A stretch of DNA of 64,000 nucleotides from Lysobacterales bacterium 66-474 (GTDB lineage Bacteria; Pseudomonadota; Gammaproteobacteria; Xanthomonadales; Rhodanobacteraceae), in contig MKWP01000010.1 in NCBI GenBank assembly GCA_001899805.1, positions 1-64,000 on the forward strand. The letters run 5' to 3'. The position numbers and the translations under genes are program-made. The notes below the pieces were generated by a model. It was not told the DNA's origin, did not search any database, and saw only the letters and a list, made by a program, of their open reading frames with translations. Positions 1-11,036 of this stretch are shown here, in pieces (within the stretch, counting starts at the first letter, position 1; each line of letters begins with the position of its first letter).

Positions 1-1
1 G

Positions 2-76
2 CGCAAACTCGCGCAGGTCGCCTTTGGCGTCATCAAGTCGGGCAAACCGTTCAATCCGGCGCTTCACGGAGCTTGA
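2..76 (+). CDS. IS110-family transposase, C-terminal fragment (partial at window edge)
   Basis: The second frame is open from the window edge to a TGA at 74-76 and encodes RKLAQVAFGVIKSGKPFNP followed by ALHGA. A basic RKLAxxAxxxxKxGKPFxP tail is typical of the C-terminus of IS110/IS116/IS902 transposases, which are DEDD recombinases. Only about 24 residues are visible, so it cannot be told whether the element is intact to the left. Family assignment rests on this motif alone. Its stop lies 15 bp from the hemF stop, so the two genes converge. Confidence 0.5.
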   Translation, partial: RKLAQVAFGVIKSGKPFNPALHGA

Positions 77-91
77 CGCGGATAACAGTAT

Positions 92-2307
<2,216 letters not shown>

Positions 2308-2311
<4 letters not shown>

Positions 2312-3108
2312 GCGCGCCGCGCGCCATTGCAGTGGCCGGCATCGGCGCGTGGATGCAAGGCGCACCCGACTGGCCCGCGTTGCGCGGCGTGTTGCGCGGC
2401 GAACATGGCCTCGCCGGGGACGCACCCGCCAAACCGGCCGCCAACGCCTTGCCCGCGGCGGAACGCCGGCGTGCCCCCGACGGCGTGCGCCTCGCGGCGG
2501 AAGTCGCGACGCAGGCCTGCGCGATGGCGGGCTGCGATCCAGCCACGTTGCCCTGCGTATTCGCCTCCACCCACGGCGAACTCGCGATCACCGATTACGT
2601 GTGCGAAACCCTCGCGCGCGCGCCGCTCGAACTGTCGCCCACCAAGTTCCACAACTCGGTGCTGAACGCGCCCGCGGGCTACTGGACCATCGCCACCGGT
2701 TGCACGGCGGCATCCAGCGCCGTGACCGCGCACCACGCGAGTTTCGGCGCGGGCCTGCTGGAAGCCCTGGCGCTGGCTGCGGCGGACGACACGCCGGTGC
2801 TGTTTGCCTGCTGCGACGTGGCATCGTCCGGGCCGCTCGCGGAAATGACCCGTACCACGCTCGCGTTCGGCGTCGCGCTGGTGCTGTCGCCGGCAGCGGC
2901 CGGCGGCGCGCGCCTGCGCTGGTCCTTGCACCACGGCGACGCCGCTGCGCTGCCGCCCGCGGCGATGGCTTTGCGGACCGTTGCGGGCGACAATCCGGCC
3001 AACGCGCAGGCACTGGCGCTGCTCGCCGCGATCGCGGATCCACCTGCGGCCAGCCTGCACCTGCCGCTGTCACCGGAATTGTCACTGGACATGGAGATCA
3101 CGCCTTGA
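2308..3108 (+). CDS. Ketosynthase-like chain length factor (N-terminal KS domain only)
   Basis: The product is 266 residues and resembles the beta-ketoacyl synthase N-terminal family (Ketoacyl-synt_2) found next to the KS in aryl-polyene clusters. At the site matching the KS nucleophile (TACSSSA) it reads TAASSA, so the cysteine is replaced by alanine. It also lacks the two C-terminal active-site histidine motifs. It is therefore expected to be a non-catalytic partner that heterodimerises with the preceding KS and shapes chain length. ATGA overlap with the KS upstream and TTGA coupling with the glycosyltransferase downstream support co-translation. The CLF role is inferred from family and position. 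Confidence 0.82.
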
Positions 3109-3944
3109 GCGATGCCACCGCCCGACCCTGCGTGGTCATCCCCTGCCTCAACGAGGAACGGGCCATCGGCGCATTGCTGCAGGCGGTGCTGGCGCATTGC
3201 CGCGACGTGATCGTGATCGACGACGGTTCCACCGATCGCACCGCGGAGATCGTCGCCGCGTTGCCGGTGACCCTGATCCGGCATCGCGAACGGCGCGGCA
3301 AGGGCGAGGCGCTGCGCGCGGGTTTCCGCGAAGCGCTGAAGCGCGGAGCCAGCGGCGTGCTGACGATGGATGGCGACGGCCAGCACGATCCGGCCGACAT
3401 CCCGCGCCTGCTCGACGCCGCGCGCCGGTTCCCGGATGCGTTGATCGTGGGCGCACGCATGCTGGGCCGCGAACGCCAGCCGAACGCCCGCCGCCGCGCG
3501 AACGACTTCGCCGACTGGGGCATCAGCTGGGGCTGCGGCCAGCCGGTCGCCGACACCCAGAGCGGCCAGCGCTGGTACCCGCGTGCGGCGGTCGAGCTGG
3601 TCGACCCCGGATCAAGTCCGGGGCAGGCACTGCCGGCACAAGGCTTCGTGTTCGAGGCTGCGATCCTGATCGCCGCTTCGCGCGACCTGCGCATGCCGGT
3701 GGTGTCCGTTCCCATCGCCTGCCGCTACGACGACACGGCGCGCCACAGCCACTTCCGCCCGGTGCGCGACGTGCTGAGGATCACCTGGTACACGTTCCGG
3801 CGTGTGGTGCATTACGGCAGCGTGGTGAAGAGCTACCGTGCTTCGCACGACAGCCCGCCCGTCGTGCACGACCCCGACAACCGCCTCGGCCTGTCGCCGG
3901 AATCCCTGCCGCGGATGGGCGATCCGCCGCCTGCGCAGGATTGA
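3105..3944 (+). CDS. Family 2 glycosyltransferase in pigment operon
   Basis: This is a 279-aa GT-A enzyme with CVVIPCLNEERAIG at the N-terminus, the nucleotide-binding VIDDGSTDRT and the metal-binding TMDGDGQHDP. The ORF-track entry is N-terminally overextended. The likely start is TTG at 3105, overlapping the upstream TGA as TTGA. Such glycosyltransferases occur in aryl-polyene/xanthomonadin clusters and probably modify the lipid or sugar head of the pigment conjugate, but the substrate is unknown. Residues about 165-178 (VDPGSSPGQALPA) are encoded by a palindromic element also found between genes at 26377-26400, so this segment looks like a repeat insertion kept in frame. Confidence 0.85.
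   Translation: MSDATARPCVVIPCLNEERAIGALLQAVLAHCRDVIVIDDGSTDRTAEIVAALPVTLIRHRERRGKGEALRAGFREALKRGASGVLTMDGDGQHDPADIPRLLDAARRFPDALIVGARMLGRERQPNARRRANDFADWGISWGCGQPVADTQSGQRWYPRAAVELVDPGSSPGQALPAQGFVFEAAILIAASRDLRMPVVSVPIACRYDDTARHSHFRPVRDVLRITWYTFRRVVHYGSVVKSYRASHDSPPVVHDPDNRLGLSPESLPRMGDPPPAQD
3605..3628 (+). repeat. Palindromic repeat (family E) inside glycosyltransferase coding sequence
   Basis: CCCCGGATCAAGTCCGGGGCAGGC contains the perfect stem CCCCGGA/TCCGGGG around TCAAG. The same 24 nt occur in inverted orientation between genes at 26377-26400. Here it is read in frame as DPGSSPGQA. Confidence 0.8.
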
Positions 3945-3948
3945 GCGC

Positions 3949-5547
3949 ATGCCGGCCGCGACGACCAGCGATGTGTTGATCGTGGGCGGCGGCCTCGCCG
4001 GACTGACGCTGGCGTTGCAGCTTCGGCAACGCCTGCCCGGGATCTCCATCCGCGTGCTGGAACGCCGCGCGGGTCCGGCGCCCATCTCGGCGTTCAAGGT
4101 CGGCGAATCGACCGTCGAGATCGGCGCGCACTACTTCGCCGACACGCTGGGCCTGCGCGAACACCTGGACGCGGCACAGCTGCGCAAGTTCGGTTTCCGG
4201 TTCTTCTTCAGCGAAGGCTGCGCCCGGCTCGACGAAGCCTGCGAGCTCGGCATCAGCCGGGTATTGCCGACGCCGTCCTGGCAGCTCGAGCGCGGCAGCT
4301 TCGAGAACCTGCTCGCCGAACGCGCATTGCAACACGGCATTGCGCTGGAGACCGGCTGCTGCGTGCGCGCGATCGAACCCGGCCACGACGGCGCCGCGCA
4401 TGCGGTGCGCGTGCAATGCGATGGCGATACCCGGGCGCATCGTGCGCGTTGGCTGGTCGACGCATCCGGGCGTGCCGGCTTGCTGCGCCGGCAACTCGGG
4501 CTCGGCGAGGACAATGGCCACCGCATCGGCGCGGCATGGTTCCGCGTGGACGCGCGCCTCGGCCTCGACGACTGGTGCGACAACCCCGCATGGCGCGGAC
4601 TGTGCCAGCCGGCCGAACGCTGGCGTTCCACCAACCACCTGTGCGGCCCCGGCTATTGGGTGTGGCTGATCCCGCTGGCGTCGGGCGCGCATTCGGTCGG
4701 CATCGTCGCCGACGCGGAGGCGCACCCGGTCGAATCCTTCGACGACTTCGAGCGGGCGTTGGCTTGGCTGCAACGCCACCAGCCCGCGCTGGCGGAGCGG
4801 CTGGGCCGACACCGCGACGCGCTGCTCGATTTCCGGTTCCTGCGCGACGTCTCCTACGGTTGCCGACGGGTATTCAGCGCCGACCGCTGGGCGCTGACCG
4901 GCGAAGCCGGGGTGTTCCTCGACCCGTTCTATTCGCCGGGCTCGGATTTCATCGCGATCGCGAACGGCTACATCACCGAACTCGTCGCGCGCGATTTCGC
5001 GGGCGGGTTGCAGGCGCGCGACGTCCGCCATTTCCAGCAACTGTTCTTTTCCTTCTACCGCAACATGCTCAATCTGTACCGCGGCCAGTACGCGATGTTC
5101 GGCGATGCCCGCGTGATGAGCGCCAAGGTGCTGTGGGATTACGCGTATTACTGGGGTGTGTTGTGTCCGTTGGTGATCGGCGGCCGGCTCACCGACCTCG
5201 GGCTGTTCGCCGACCTGCAACCGGAATTGGCCGCGGCCGAATCACTGAACGTGCGCATGCAGGCGTTCTTCCGCGATTGGCATGCACGCGCCGGCGCGGG
5301 TGCCGCGCCGGCATGGATGGACCAGCAGGAGCTGGGCTGGTTCGCGCGCCTCAACGCGCGCCTGCACGACAGCCTCGACGATGCTCAGGTTCGAGCGCGC
5401 CTGCGCGAACACGTCGACTTGCTGCACGCGCTGGCCGCCGCACTGGCGGAAGACGCCGCGCGCGAGGCGCCCGAACTCGCCGTCGAATCGCTTTGCGCGA
5501 TCGCGGGCAACCGGGCGCGGCCCGTGCTTTTCCGCGCGGCGGCCTGA
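3949..5547 (+). CDS. FAD-dependent tryptophan-halogenase-like oxidoreductase (pigment operon)
   Basis: This is a 532-aa flavoprotein. It has an N-terminal Rossmann FAD motif, VLIVGGGLAGLTLALQL (about residues 9-25), then FKVGESTVE, the halogenase-type WxWxIP motif as GYWVWLIP (about 235), and a second FAD contact GEAGVFLDPFYSPGSDF (about 317). The family includes flavin-dependent halogenases and related monooxygenases. Homologues lie in flexirubin, aryl-polyene and xanthomonadin loci, where halogenation or hydroxylation of the aryl head is proposed. Start ATG 3949 is 4 nt after the glycosyltransferase stop; the ORF track extends further upstream. It ends the plus-strand operon and converges on the CsgG-like gene. 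Confidence 0.83.
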   Translation: MPAATTSDVLIVGGGLAGLTLALQLRQRLPGISIRVLERRAGPAPISAFKVGESTVEIGAHYFADTLGLREHLDAAQLRKFGFRFFFSEGCARLDEACELGISRVLPTPSWQLERGSFENLLAERALQHGIALETGCCVRAIEPGHDGAAHAVRVQCDGDTRAHRARWLVDASGRAGLLRRQLGLGEDNGHRIGAAWFRVDARLGLDDWCDNPAWRGLCQPAERWRSTNHLCGPGYWVWLIPLASGAHSVGIVADAEAHPVESFDDFERALAWLQRHQPALAERLGRHRDALLDFRFLRDVSYGCRRVFSADRWALTGEAGVFLDPFYSPGSDFIAIANGYITELVARDFAGGLQARDVRHFQQLFFSFYRNMLNLYRGQYAMFGDARVMSAKVLWDYAYYWGVLCPLVIGGRLTDLGLFADLQPELAAAESLNVRMQAFFRDWHARAGAGAAPAWMDQQELGWFARLNARLHDSLDDAQVRARLREHVDLLHALAAALAEDAAREAPELAVESLCAIAGNRARPVLFRAAA

Positions 5548-5567
5548 TTTGCCGCCGCGCAGGGATT

Positions 5568-6512
5568 TCAGTGCGCCAGTTCGAGCTTGCTGGAAACCAC
5601 CCAGCCGATGTTGCCGAGCTCGTCCGACACCTTCCACCAGACGCCGACCTTGTCGCCGGTGGGATACAACATCATGCCCGGCTTCAAGCTGCGCACCACC
5701 GACGAATGCAGGTTTGCATCCGAATACAACTTCGTCGGTTCCGTCAGCCGCACCGCCTGCTGCACGTTGTCCGCCTGGGCGTTCGGCGCATTCCTCTGCA
5801 GGTCCGCGACCATCTTGGTGTAGGCATCCAGATAGGCCATCGCGATGACCTGGCCGATCTCGGTGTTGGCGTAACCGCTGGCGCCACCCGCGGCGAAGCC
5901 GCCCCAGAATCCCGCGCCGCCGCCGCCCGCCCAGCCGATGTCGGTCTTGTCCGAATGGCCCTGCTCCAGCGCGACCTGCTCGGTCGAACGCACGTCGGTG
6001 AGGGTCAGCACCACATCGGCGGTCTTCTTGGACAGGCTGATTCCGCCCAGTACCGCCCCCGCGCCATGCCCGATCAGGCCGCCGAGGATGCCGCCGATGC
6101 GGTTGCCGCCGGCGTTCGAATTGCTGTTGGCGATGTCGGGCACCAGCACGTAATCCGCCGCCTTCATCTGGCCCTTGCCGATGTTCGAGCCCACGCGCAT
6201 CTCGCCTTCGCCGGCCAGTGCGCGTTCCTGTTCCGCCATCTGCAAGCCCTTGCCGCGATCGACCAGCGTGAAACATCCCGATTGCGAAACGTACACCTTG
6301 ATCAGCGCGGCCGGGGATTCGAGATTCATCGAAGTCCACCAGGGGTTGCCGTTCTGCGGTTCCTGCACCGCCAGCGTGCCGATCCTGCTGTTGCAGTGGG
6401 GCACCTGCGGCTGCGCGTTGGAGCTGGCATGACCCGTCGACGCGACGAGCATGCCCCCGCCGACCACCAGCAAACCGATCCGAAACCTCGCTCCCAAAAC
6501 ATTGGTGTTCAT
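5568..6512 (-). CDS. Secreted CsgG-like protein with C-terminal SH3-like domain
   Basis: The 314-aa product has a signal peptide (MNTNVLGARFRIGLLVVGGG...GHAS). A CsgG-like region follows (IGTLAVQEPQ..., CFTLVDRGKGLQMAEQERAL, ADYVLVPDI, VVLTLTDVRSTEQVALEQGHSDKTD), interrupted by Gly-rich stretches (GGILGGLIGHGAGAVLGG). The end resembles a bacterial SH3 module (KLYSDANLHSSVVRSLKPG...GWVVSSKLE). It probably acts in the periplasm or at the outer membrane; no catalytic role is visible. ATG 6512 has a clear GGGAGG 8 nt upstream. It is the last gene on the strand of the minus pigment operon but is separated by about 240 bp, so membership in that operon is uncertain. Confidence 0.72.
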   Translation of the reverse strand: MNTNVLGARFRIGLLVVGGGMLVASTGHASSNAQPQVPHCNSRIGTLAVQEPQNGNPWWTSMNLESPAALIKVYVSQSGCFTLVDRGKGLQMAEQERALAGEGEMRVGSNIGKGQMKAADYVLVPDIANSNSNAGGNRIGGILGGLIGHGAGAVLGGISLSKKTADVVLTLTDVRSTEQVALEQGHSDKTDIGWAGGGGAGFWGGFAAGGASGYANTEIGQVIAMAYLDAYTKMVADLQRNAPNAQADNVQQAVRLTEPTKLYSDANLHSSVVRSLKPGMMLYPTGDKVGVWWKVSDELGNIGWVVSSKLELAH

Positions 6513-6753
6513 GCGCAGCCTCCCTATGTGGCCTGCAAAAAACGTCATGGTTCGGCGACAAGATCCCGTCGCGCTGTTGCCCGGGCGGCACCTGTCGGTT
6601 GGTCTGATTGTGTGATGCAGTTCACAGTTACCCCTGCGGCTGTATACGCCCGCAGTGTTCGGGTGTCAATCGGGAGCCTCCAGCCGATCTGACGACGGGA
6701 ACGCAAGCCGGCTGTCTGGCGGCGGTGGAACAGCGACGGGCCCTGGAAGGCCC

Positions 6754-7485
6754 TCAGCCCATGCCACCGTTCACGCCGAGCACCTGGCCGTTGACGTAAC
6801 TGGCGGCATCCGAACACAGGAACGCCACCACGCCCGCGACTTCGGCAGGCGTGCCGGTGCGGCCGGCCGGAATCATCGCCTTGATCTGGTCCGGGGCGAA
6901 CAGGGCGTCGGTCAAGCGGCCTTCGATGATGCCGGGCGCAACCACGTTCGCGGTGATGTTGCGTGAAGCCATCTCGCGCGCCAGCGACTTCACGGCGCCG
7001 TGCAGCGCCGACTTCGCCGCCGCGTAATTGACTTGTCCGCGGTTGCCCAGCGTCGCCGCCACCGACGACACCGCGACCACGCGACCGAAGCGCGCACGTG
7101 CCATCGGCAGCAACAATGGCTGCGCGACGTGGAAAAACCCGTGCAGCGATACATCGATCACGCGCCGCCATTGTTCTTCGCCCATCCCTGCCATCGGCGC
7201 ATCGTCGTGGATGCCGGCGTTGTGCACCAACGCCTGGATGGGCGCGGCTTGCAACAGATCGTCGATCACCGCTCGTGTCGCGACGGCGTCGGTGAGATCG
7301 AATGTTGCGACTTCCGCGGCGCCACCGGCTTCGCCAATGCCGGCCGCCACCGCATCGGCGCGCCCGCGGTTCGCGTAGGCATGCACGATCACCCGCCAGC
7401 CGTCGCGCGCCAACGCGGCACAGATCGCGCTGCCGATGTCGCCGCTGCCGCCGGTGACCAGTACCCGTCTTGAGTCGTTCCTCAT
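6754..7485 (-). CDS. 3-ketoacyl-ACP reductase, FabG-type SDR (pigment cluster)
   Basis: This is a 243-aa short-chain dehydrogenase with TGGSGDIG for NADPH binding, HNAGI, and the Ser-Tyr-Lys site (VSSVAATLG...YAAAK). C-terminal VNGQVLGVNGGMG is FabG-like. It should reduce the beta-keto group after each condensation by the KS/CLF pair. The ATG at 7485 has GAGGA 9 nt upstream, whereas the ORF-track ATG at 7494 directly abuts that GAGGA and is less likely. It is the last tightly linked gene of the minus-strand operon, after the dehydratase. Confidence 0.9.
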   Translation of the reverse strand: MRNDSRRVLVTGGSGDIGSAICAALARDGWRVIVHAYANRGRADAVAAGIGEAGGAAEVATFDLTDAVATRAVIDDLLQAAPIQALVHNAGIHDDAPMAGMGEEQWRRVIDVSLHGFFHVAQPLLLPMARARFGRVVAVSSVAATLGNRGQVNYAAAKSALHGAVKSLAREMASRNITANVVAPGIIEGRLTDALFAPDQIKAMIPAGRTGTPAEVAGVVAFLCSDAASYVNGQVLGVNGGMG

Positions 7486-7497
7486 CACCGGCATTCC

Positions 7498-7932
7498 TCA
7501 ACGCCCCTGCTGCAGCATGACCGCCGCGCGCCCGCTCGCGAGCAAGCTTCCCCGATGTTCGACCCGGAAGCCATATTGCAGGCTGCCGGGCATCGCGATC
7601 AAGCATTCGACGTGCACCTGCAGGCGCCTTGGCAGGTCGTCGATGCGCTCGACGCGCAACACCACGTCACGCAACGCGACGAGCAACCCGGGCTGCGCCG
7701 GTCCGCCGGCCTGGCGTCCACGCAGCGCGCCATGCACCGCCATGGCCTGCGCCGCGTACTCGCACAGGTTGACGGCGTGCAACATGCCGTCGGCGCGCAG
7801 CGGATTGTCCGGGCGCAAATGCGAGGCGCTGCGTGCATGCAACCGCGTCGCATCCCAGTCCATCACTTCATCGAGCAGGCACATCGTGCCCGCGTGCGGG
7901 ATCAGTGACGCCCACTCCCTTTTTTCAAGCAT
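7498..7932 (-). CDS. Hotdog 3-hydroxyacyl-ACP dehydratase (ApeP/FabZ-like)
   Basis: This small hotdog protein (144 aa) starts MLEKREWASLIPHAGTMCLLDEV, the N-terminal signature of dehydratases in aryl-polyene clusters (ApeP-like). LCEYAAQAMAVHGAL carries the helix with the expected acidic residue. It probably dehydrates the 3-hydroxyacyl-ACP formed by FabG, building the conjugated polyene. The ORF track starts at an upstream TTG (7953); I prefer ATG 7932, which is closer to the domain start. It lies between the MMPL exporter and FabG with gaps of 45 and 12 bp. Confidence 0.82.
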   Translation of the reverse strand: MLEKREWASLIPHAGTMCLLDEVMDWDATRLHARSASHLRPDNPLRADGMLHAVNLCEYAAQAMAVHGALRGRQAGGPAQPGLLVALRDVVLRVERIDDLPRRLQVHVECLIAMPGSLQYGFRVEHRGSLLASGRAAVMLQQGR

Positions 7933-7977
7933 CCTCGAACTCCATCGCGGCAATGCGCATGGACTACCGCACGCGAA

Positions 7978-10392
7978 TCAGGCGCCCCGCTTCGGCGCTG
8001 GATTCGGCGAAGCCGGGTCCGGACCCGTGCCGGATTCGGCGCGCGCCGACGAATCGGGGAGGGATCCGTCCAGCGCACGAAGGTGCGCGGCCGGTGCCAT
8101 CAGTACCGACAGCGTGAAATGGAATGCCACGCCCAGCGCCACGGTCAAGCCGATCGCACGCAGCACCGGCACGCTGGACAACGCCAGCACGCCGAACACC
8201 AGCAACGCCGAGGCCACGCACACCAGCGTCGCGTGCAGGGTGCGCAGGTCTTCGCGCTCGTCGCCGGTGCGGCGCTCGAAGAACAGCGCGTAATGCAAAC
8301 CCAGGCCCGCCGCCAGCGTCAGCGACACCAGGTGGAACAGCGACAGCGGGATGCCTGCCCCACGCAACACCACCAGCACCAGCAAGGTCGCCAGCGTCAT
8401 CGGTCCCAGCACGTGGAGGGCACGCCGCGGGCTGCGCAATGCCAGCGTCACCGCCGCGCACAGCAGCAGCGCCGCGACGCCCAGTGCAACCAGGATGCGA
8501 TGGCGGTATGCCACCACCAGCGATTCGGTGGACGCCTTGAGGTCGAGCAGGTGCGCGGCGCCATGTGTGTCGCGCGACAATTGCGCGAACGCGGCAGGAT
8601 CGTTGACGCCGCTCAGCGCGCCGAGGCCCACCCAGCCATCACCCTGCCGCACCAGCATCGATTCCAGCCGGGTGCCCAGCGGTGACTGTTCGAACCCGGC
8701 CGGCGTCAACGGCGGCAACGTGCGCGCGGCTTCCACGTCGGCGACGAACGGCGCGAACACGCCAGCGCGGAACGGCAAATCCTGCATCGCCTGTTGCAAC
8801 GATGCTTCCAGATCGCCGCGATCCGGCAACCTGGACTGGCGTGCGCGCTGGGTCGCGACGCTGGGCAGGTAGCGCGAGGGCAATTCGAACCCGTCCACCG
8901 CGTGGTCCGCAACGAGCTTGCGCAACCGCGGGGCGACACGCTCGGAGAGCGCCAACACACCCTGCGCGTCCTTCGCGCGCAGCACCAGCAGGTAACGCAC
9001 GTCCGGCGCGCCGAGTGCAGCGCGCAGGCGCGCATCGCGCTGCAATTCCGCTGTCGGTATCGGCGTCAATGCCGACAAATCGTTCTGCCAGAACCCACCG
9101 GGCGCCAGCACGACCACGGCGCACCCCGCGACCGCCACCAGCCACGGCAGCCAACGCGGCCGCGGCAACCGCGCGAGGAAATGCCAAGCAGTGGCAAGAC
9201 CGGGTGTCGCGGCCATGTCGCGCCTGGCCGGCGGAACGACCCTCGGCAGCAGCCAACGCGTGCAGGCGCCGGCGGTGACCAGTCCGCCGATCGTGAACAC
9301 CGCGAGTTGTTGCAGGCCGGCCACCCCGGATGCGAAGAATGCGAGATAGGCGATGCATACCGACGCGATCGCGGTCGCCAGCAGTGGCCACAATTCGCGC
9401 ACGCACGTCGCAGTGTCCACACCGATGCGGCGATGGCTGAACACGCGCAGCGGATATTCCTGTGCGACCCCGAGCAGGGTGAAGCCGAACGCGACGGTGA
9501 TCCCGTGCGCGTGGCCGAAGACCAACGCCAGCAGCGCGAAGCCCACCACCGCGCCGGACAGCAACGGCAACGCCGTCACCAGCACCGGCACCGCGCTGCG
9601 ATAGGCGAGCAGCAACATGATCACGAATCCGACGGTGGTGATCGCGCCGAAACGGTCGGCCTCGGCGCGGGTGTTGCGACTCGCCTCGACGCCGAACCAG
9701 CCGGGGCCGCTGATCGCCAGCTTCGCGCCGGCGGCGCCGGGCAGTGCGGCGAAATGTTCCTGCAGCGATGCGATCGCCGCGGCCTGCGCGCCGGGATCGA
9801 ACCCGGCCGCCCTGGTTTCCGCGACAAGCAATGCCTCGCCGCGCTCCGAGAACCACACGCCATCGGCGAGCTTCGGCTGGCGTTGCGGTGCCCAAAGCTG
9901 CGCCAGCTTCAGCGTTTCCAGGGTCGGATCACGCCGCAGCCACGGCTCCAGCAGCGATGCCGCCGGGGAACTCAAGTCCTCGACACGCTGCTGCAACTGC
10001 GCGCGCAGGTACGCCGCGTCGAAGCGGTGGGTATCCAGCGTCGGCGACAATAGATAGCGATACGGAAGCAAATCGGACGCCACCTCCGCGAGGTCGCTTC
10101 CGCCGTTGGCAACGTGCGCGAATCCGGGATCGTGCGCGAGTGCGTCGTCCAGGCCACGCGACAGTTCGGCAAGCCGTGCCCGCGGCGCACCCGAGATCGC
10201 CAGCAACAGCAACCGCGAGCCCGGGCCCTTGCCGATTTCGTCCAGCAGCAACTTCTGGTCGGCGCTGCGCGCGGGCGGCACGAAATCGCGCAGGTCGGAA
10301 CTGATCTTCAGGTGCCGCGCGACGCCCCAGCCCACCGCGACGATCAGCGCGAGCCAGGCGCAGTACAGCGCAACCCGTGCGCCGCTGTTCAT
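7978..10392 (-). CDS. MMPL/RND-type lipid exporter (pigment export)
   Basis: The 804-aa inner-membrane protein has an N-terminal TM helix (ALYCAWLALIVAVGWGVA), a large periplasmic domain, then two TM bundles (about residues 245-390 and 635-780) with AFGFTLLGVAQEYPLRVFSHRR and GLGLHYALFFERR between helices. This duplicated RND/MMPL layout is standard in aryl-polyene clusters, where it is thought to move the lipid-linked polyene across the inner membrane. Its ATG overlaps the stop of the LolA-like gene (ATGA), so carrier and exporter are translated together. Substrate is inferred from context. Confidence 0.87.
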   Translation of the reverse strand: MNSGARVALYCAWLALIVAVGWGVARHLKISSDLRDFVPPARSADQKLLLDEIGKGPGSRLLLLAISGAPRARLAELSRGLDDALAHDPGFAHVANGGSDLAEVASDLLPYRYLLSPTLDTHRFDAAYLRAQLQQRVEDLSSPAASLLEPWLRRDPTLETLKLAQLWAPQRQPKLADGVWFSERGEALLVAETRAAGFDPGAQAAAIASLQEHFAALPGAAGAKLAISGPGWFGVEASRNTRAEADRFGAITTVGFVIMLLLAYRSAVPVLVTALPLLSGAVVGFALLALVFGHAHGITVAFGFTLLGVAQEYPLRVFSHRRIGVDTATCVRELWPLLATAIASVCIAYLAFFASGVAGLQQLAVFTIGGLVTAGACTRWLLPRVVPPARRDMAATPGLATAWHFLARLPRPRWLPWLVAVAGCAVVVLAPGGFWQNDLSALTPIPTAELQRDARLRAALGAPDVRYLLVLRAKDAQGVLALSERVAPRLRKLVADHAVDGFELPSRYLPSVATQRARQSRLPDRGDLEASLQQAMQDLPFRAGVFAPFVADVEAARTLPPLTPAGFEQSPLGTRLESMLVRQGDGWVGLGALSGVNDPAAFAQLSRDTHGAAHLLDLKASTESLVVAYRHRILVALGVAALLLCAAVTLALRSPRRALHVLGPMTLATLLVLVVLRGAGIPLSLFHLVSLTLAAGLGLHYALFFERRTGDEREDLRTLHATLVCVASALLVFGVLALSSVPVLRAIGLTVALGVAFHFTLSVLMAPAAHLRALDGSLPDSSARAESGTGPDPASPNPAPKRGA

Positions 10393-11036
10393 TTGGGGTT
10401 GCGACAGCGTGCCGCCAACGCCGATTCAAGGGGAGCGGCACTCCGCAGCCCCTGCTCCGCCATCGCGCCGACCAGCGTGATGCTGCTGTCGCCGTTGGCG
10501 TCGCTCACGGTCAGGCAGCGTGGTTCGTTGTCGCGGCCATCGATCACGATGGATGCGAGCTGCCGCTTCAGGGATTCGGTGTGCGGGGTCAGCGTGATCA
10601 CCCAATGCGCGGTTCCGCCGTCGGCCGTGAGCGTGAAGTCCTGCTGCAACGCCGCCACGTCGCCGCCCAGCAGCGCGCGGAATCCCGCCAGCATCGCGCC
10701 GGCTTGCGGCGCACGTGCCAGGGGCATGCGGTGCACCTCGCCGCCACCACGCTGGACCGAAAGCTCGCCGTCGCCGATTCTCGCGGTTTCGTTGAATGGC
10801 TTGTCGATGTCGCGCTGCATGCGGTCCCCGCCCAGCCATTGCAAGGTGCCGGACACGATCAACGGGCGCGCCAGCACCCCGCGGTAACTCACCTGCACGA
10901 ACGGCGTCGACACCGGCGGCGTCTTCGCCAGTGCCGCCAGCAGCGATTCGGCCATGGTCTGCGTCGGCGTCGCTGCCATCGCGGCGCCAGGCAGCAGCGA
11001 CACGATCAGGACCGCCACGCTATGCCACACGCGCAT
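10389..11036 (-). CDS. LolA-like outer-membrane lipid carrier
   Basis: The 215-aa product has a cleavable signal peptide (MRVWHSVAVLIVSLLPGAAMA). The LolA-type body then reads LLAALAKTPPVSTPFVQVSYRGVLARPLIVSGTLQW. LolA-like proteins in aryl-polyene clusters are proposed to ferry the lipid conjugate through the periplasm to the outer membrane. Start ATG 11036 was chosen because it opens the signal peptide; the ORF track extends 47 residues further into the acyltransferase gene. It overlaps the acyltransferase end by 17 nt and the exporter start by ATGA. Confidence 0.8.
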   Translation of the reverse strand: MRVWHSVAVLIVSLLPGAAMAATPTQTMAESLLAALAKTPPVSTPFVQVSYRGVLARPLIVSGTLQWLGGDRMQRDIDKPFNETARIGDGELSVQRGGGEVHRMPLARAPQAGAMLAGFRALLGGDVAALQQDFTLTADGGTAHWVITLTPHTESLKRQLASIVIDGRDNEPRCLTVSDANGDSSITLVGAMAEQGLRSAAPLESALAARCRNPK

